64,000 bases of DNA from Betaproteobacteria bacterium UBA1934 (lineage in GTDB: Bacteria; Pseudomonadota; Gammaproteobacteria; Burkholderiales; Rhodocyclaceae): positions 75,037-139,036 of the forward strand of contig DDFG01000005.1 of NCBI GenBank assembly GCA_002337055.1. Direction: 5' to 3'. Numbering within the stretch: the stretch's first letter is position 1; each line of letters opens with the position of its first letter. The position numbers and the translations under genes were made by a program. The notes beneath the pieces were generated by a model. The model worked only from the letters and a program-made list of their open reading frames with translations, was not told the origin of the DNA and did not search any database. Of the stretch, positions 63,813 through 64,000 are shown piece after piece.

Positions 63813-64000
63813 ACTCCGCATCGCACTCGCCGCTTTCGCGCTGGCGGCGGTGGCGTTCGTCGCCTTTCCGGAAATCGATCTCGCCGCCAGCGGCCTGTTT
63901 TTCCGCAACGGCGAATGGCTGCTCTCACCCTACTCGGCCTGGCTGGCTTTGCCTTATTACGGCATGCCGCGTGTCGGTCAGGCCATCGTGCTGACCTTGC
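63793..64000 (+). CDS. PAP2-family phosphatase, N-terminal fragment (cut by window end)
   Basis: The open frame starting at GTG 63793 overlaps the glycosyltransferase end by 20 bases and runs off the window after 69 codons. It begins with a helix and FPEIDLAASGLFFRNGEW, the N-terminal signature of membrane PAP2 lipid phosphatases, which carry F-P-x-x-D-x-x-x-S-x-x-F before the active site. The catalytic motifs lie outside the window. Adjacent placement to an ArnT-like enzyme fits lipid A or undecaprenyl-phosphate metabolism. Another frame here is also open but shows no recognisable protein. Confidence 0.65.
   Translation, partial: MNLRAIELRIALAAFALAAVAFVAFPEIDLAASGLFFRNGEWLLSPYSAWLALPYYGMPRVGQAIVLTL

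Noticed and set aside
63809..63994. Separate 61-codon frame starting at ATG 63809
   Set aside because: The overlapping frame from GTG 63793 encodes a recognisable PAP2 N-terminus; this one is Arg/Ser-rich.

Overview
The window is 64 kb of GC-rich bacterial chromosome with dense coding, many 1- to 4-base start/stop overlaps and almost no mobile DNA. The gene set fits a betaproteobacterium, most likely Rhodocyclales-like: a type II secretion cluster with an inverted gspC, GlnE, YhdP/TldD neighbours, a TrpGDC block and many c-di-GMP proteins. That placement is inference from gene content. I saw no rRNA, tRNA, insertion sequence or CRISPR array.

Layout. 1-2 kb: tail of a phosphohexomutase, a degenerate EAL-HDOD protein and a CBS-pair protein. 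2.1-2.9 kb: two small AT-richer orphan genes, probably acquired. 3.1-7.5 kb: alaS, a small exported EF-hand-like protein and an orphan UgpB-type binding protein. 7.6-13.8 kb: a coupled signalling operon (REC-GGDEF-EAL phosphodiesterase, ligand-binding lipoprotein, sensor kinase), then a lipoprotein. 13.9-23 kb: housekeeping and metabolic genes (rhlE, PP2C phosphatase, HDOD protein, hyi, PduO-type adenosyltransferase, DUF1624 membrane protein, XRE regulator, lipoprotein, aroG, radical SAM protein). 23-33.6 kb: the type II secretion machine (gspGHIJKLMN and gspDEF on the minus strand, gspC alone on plus). 33.7-35.8 kb: a large Ig-like lipoprotein. 36-45 kb: tldD, nitrilase, yhdP, glnE. 45-49.3 kb: mscL, then a hybrid kinase with a REC-GGDEF diguanylate cyclase. 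49.3-51 kb: mtnA plus a FucA-like class II aldolase. 51-59 kb: a three-gene operon encoding an exported TPR-CHAT protease-like protein, a TpsA exoprotein and its TpsB transporter. 59-62 kb: thioesterase and trpCDG. 62.3-64 kb: a GT39-type glycosyltransferase and the start of a PAP2 phosphatase.

How they fit together. Two separate phosphorelay/c-di-GMP modules have opposite predicted outputs: the first ends in an EAL phosphodiesterase with a degenerate GGDEF, the second in an intact GGEEF cyclase with an I-site. Two protein-export routes are present, type II secretion and two-partner secretion. The best candidate for an under-described system is the CHAT-TpsA-TpsB operon (51045-58947). It has ATGA overlaps at both junctions, a Shine-Dalgarno buried in a perfect hairpin, and a putative operator palindrome. 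The mtnA-aldolase pair suggests the dihydroxyacetone-phosphate route of methylthioadenosine/5'-deoxyadenosine salvage rather than the full methionine salvage pathway.
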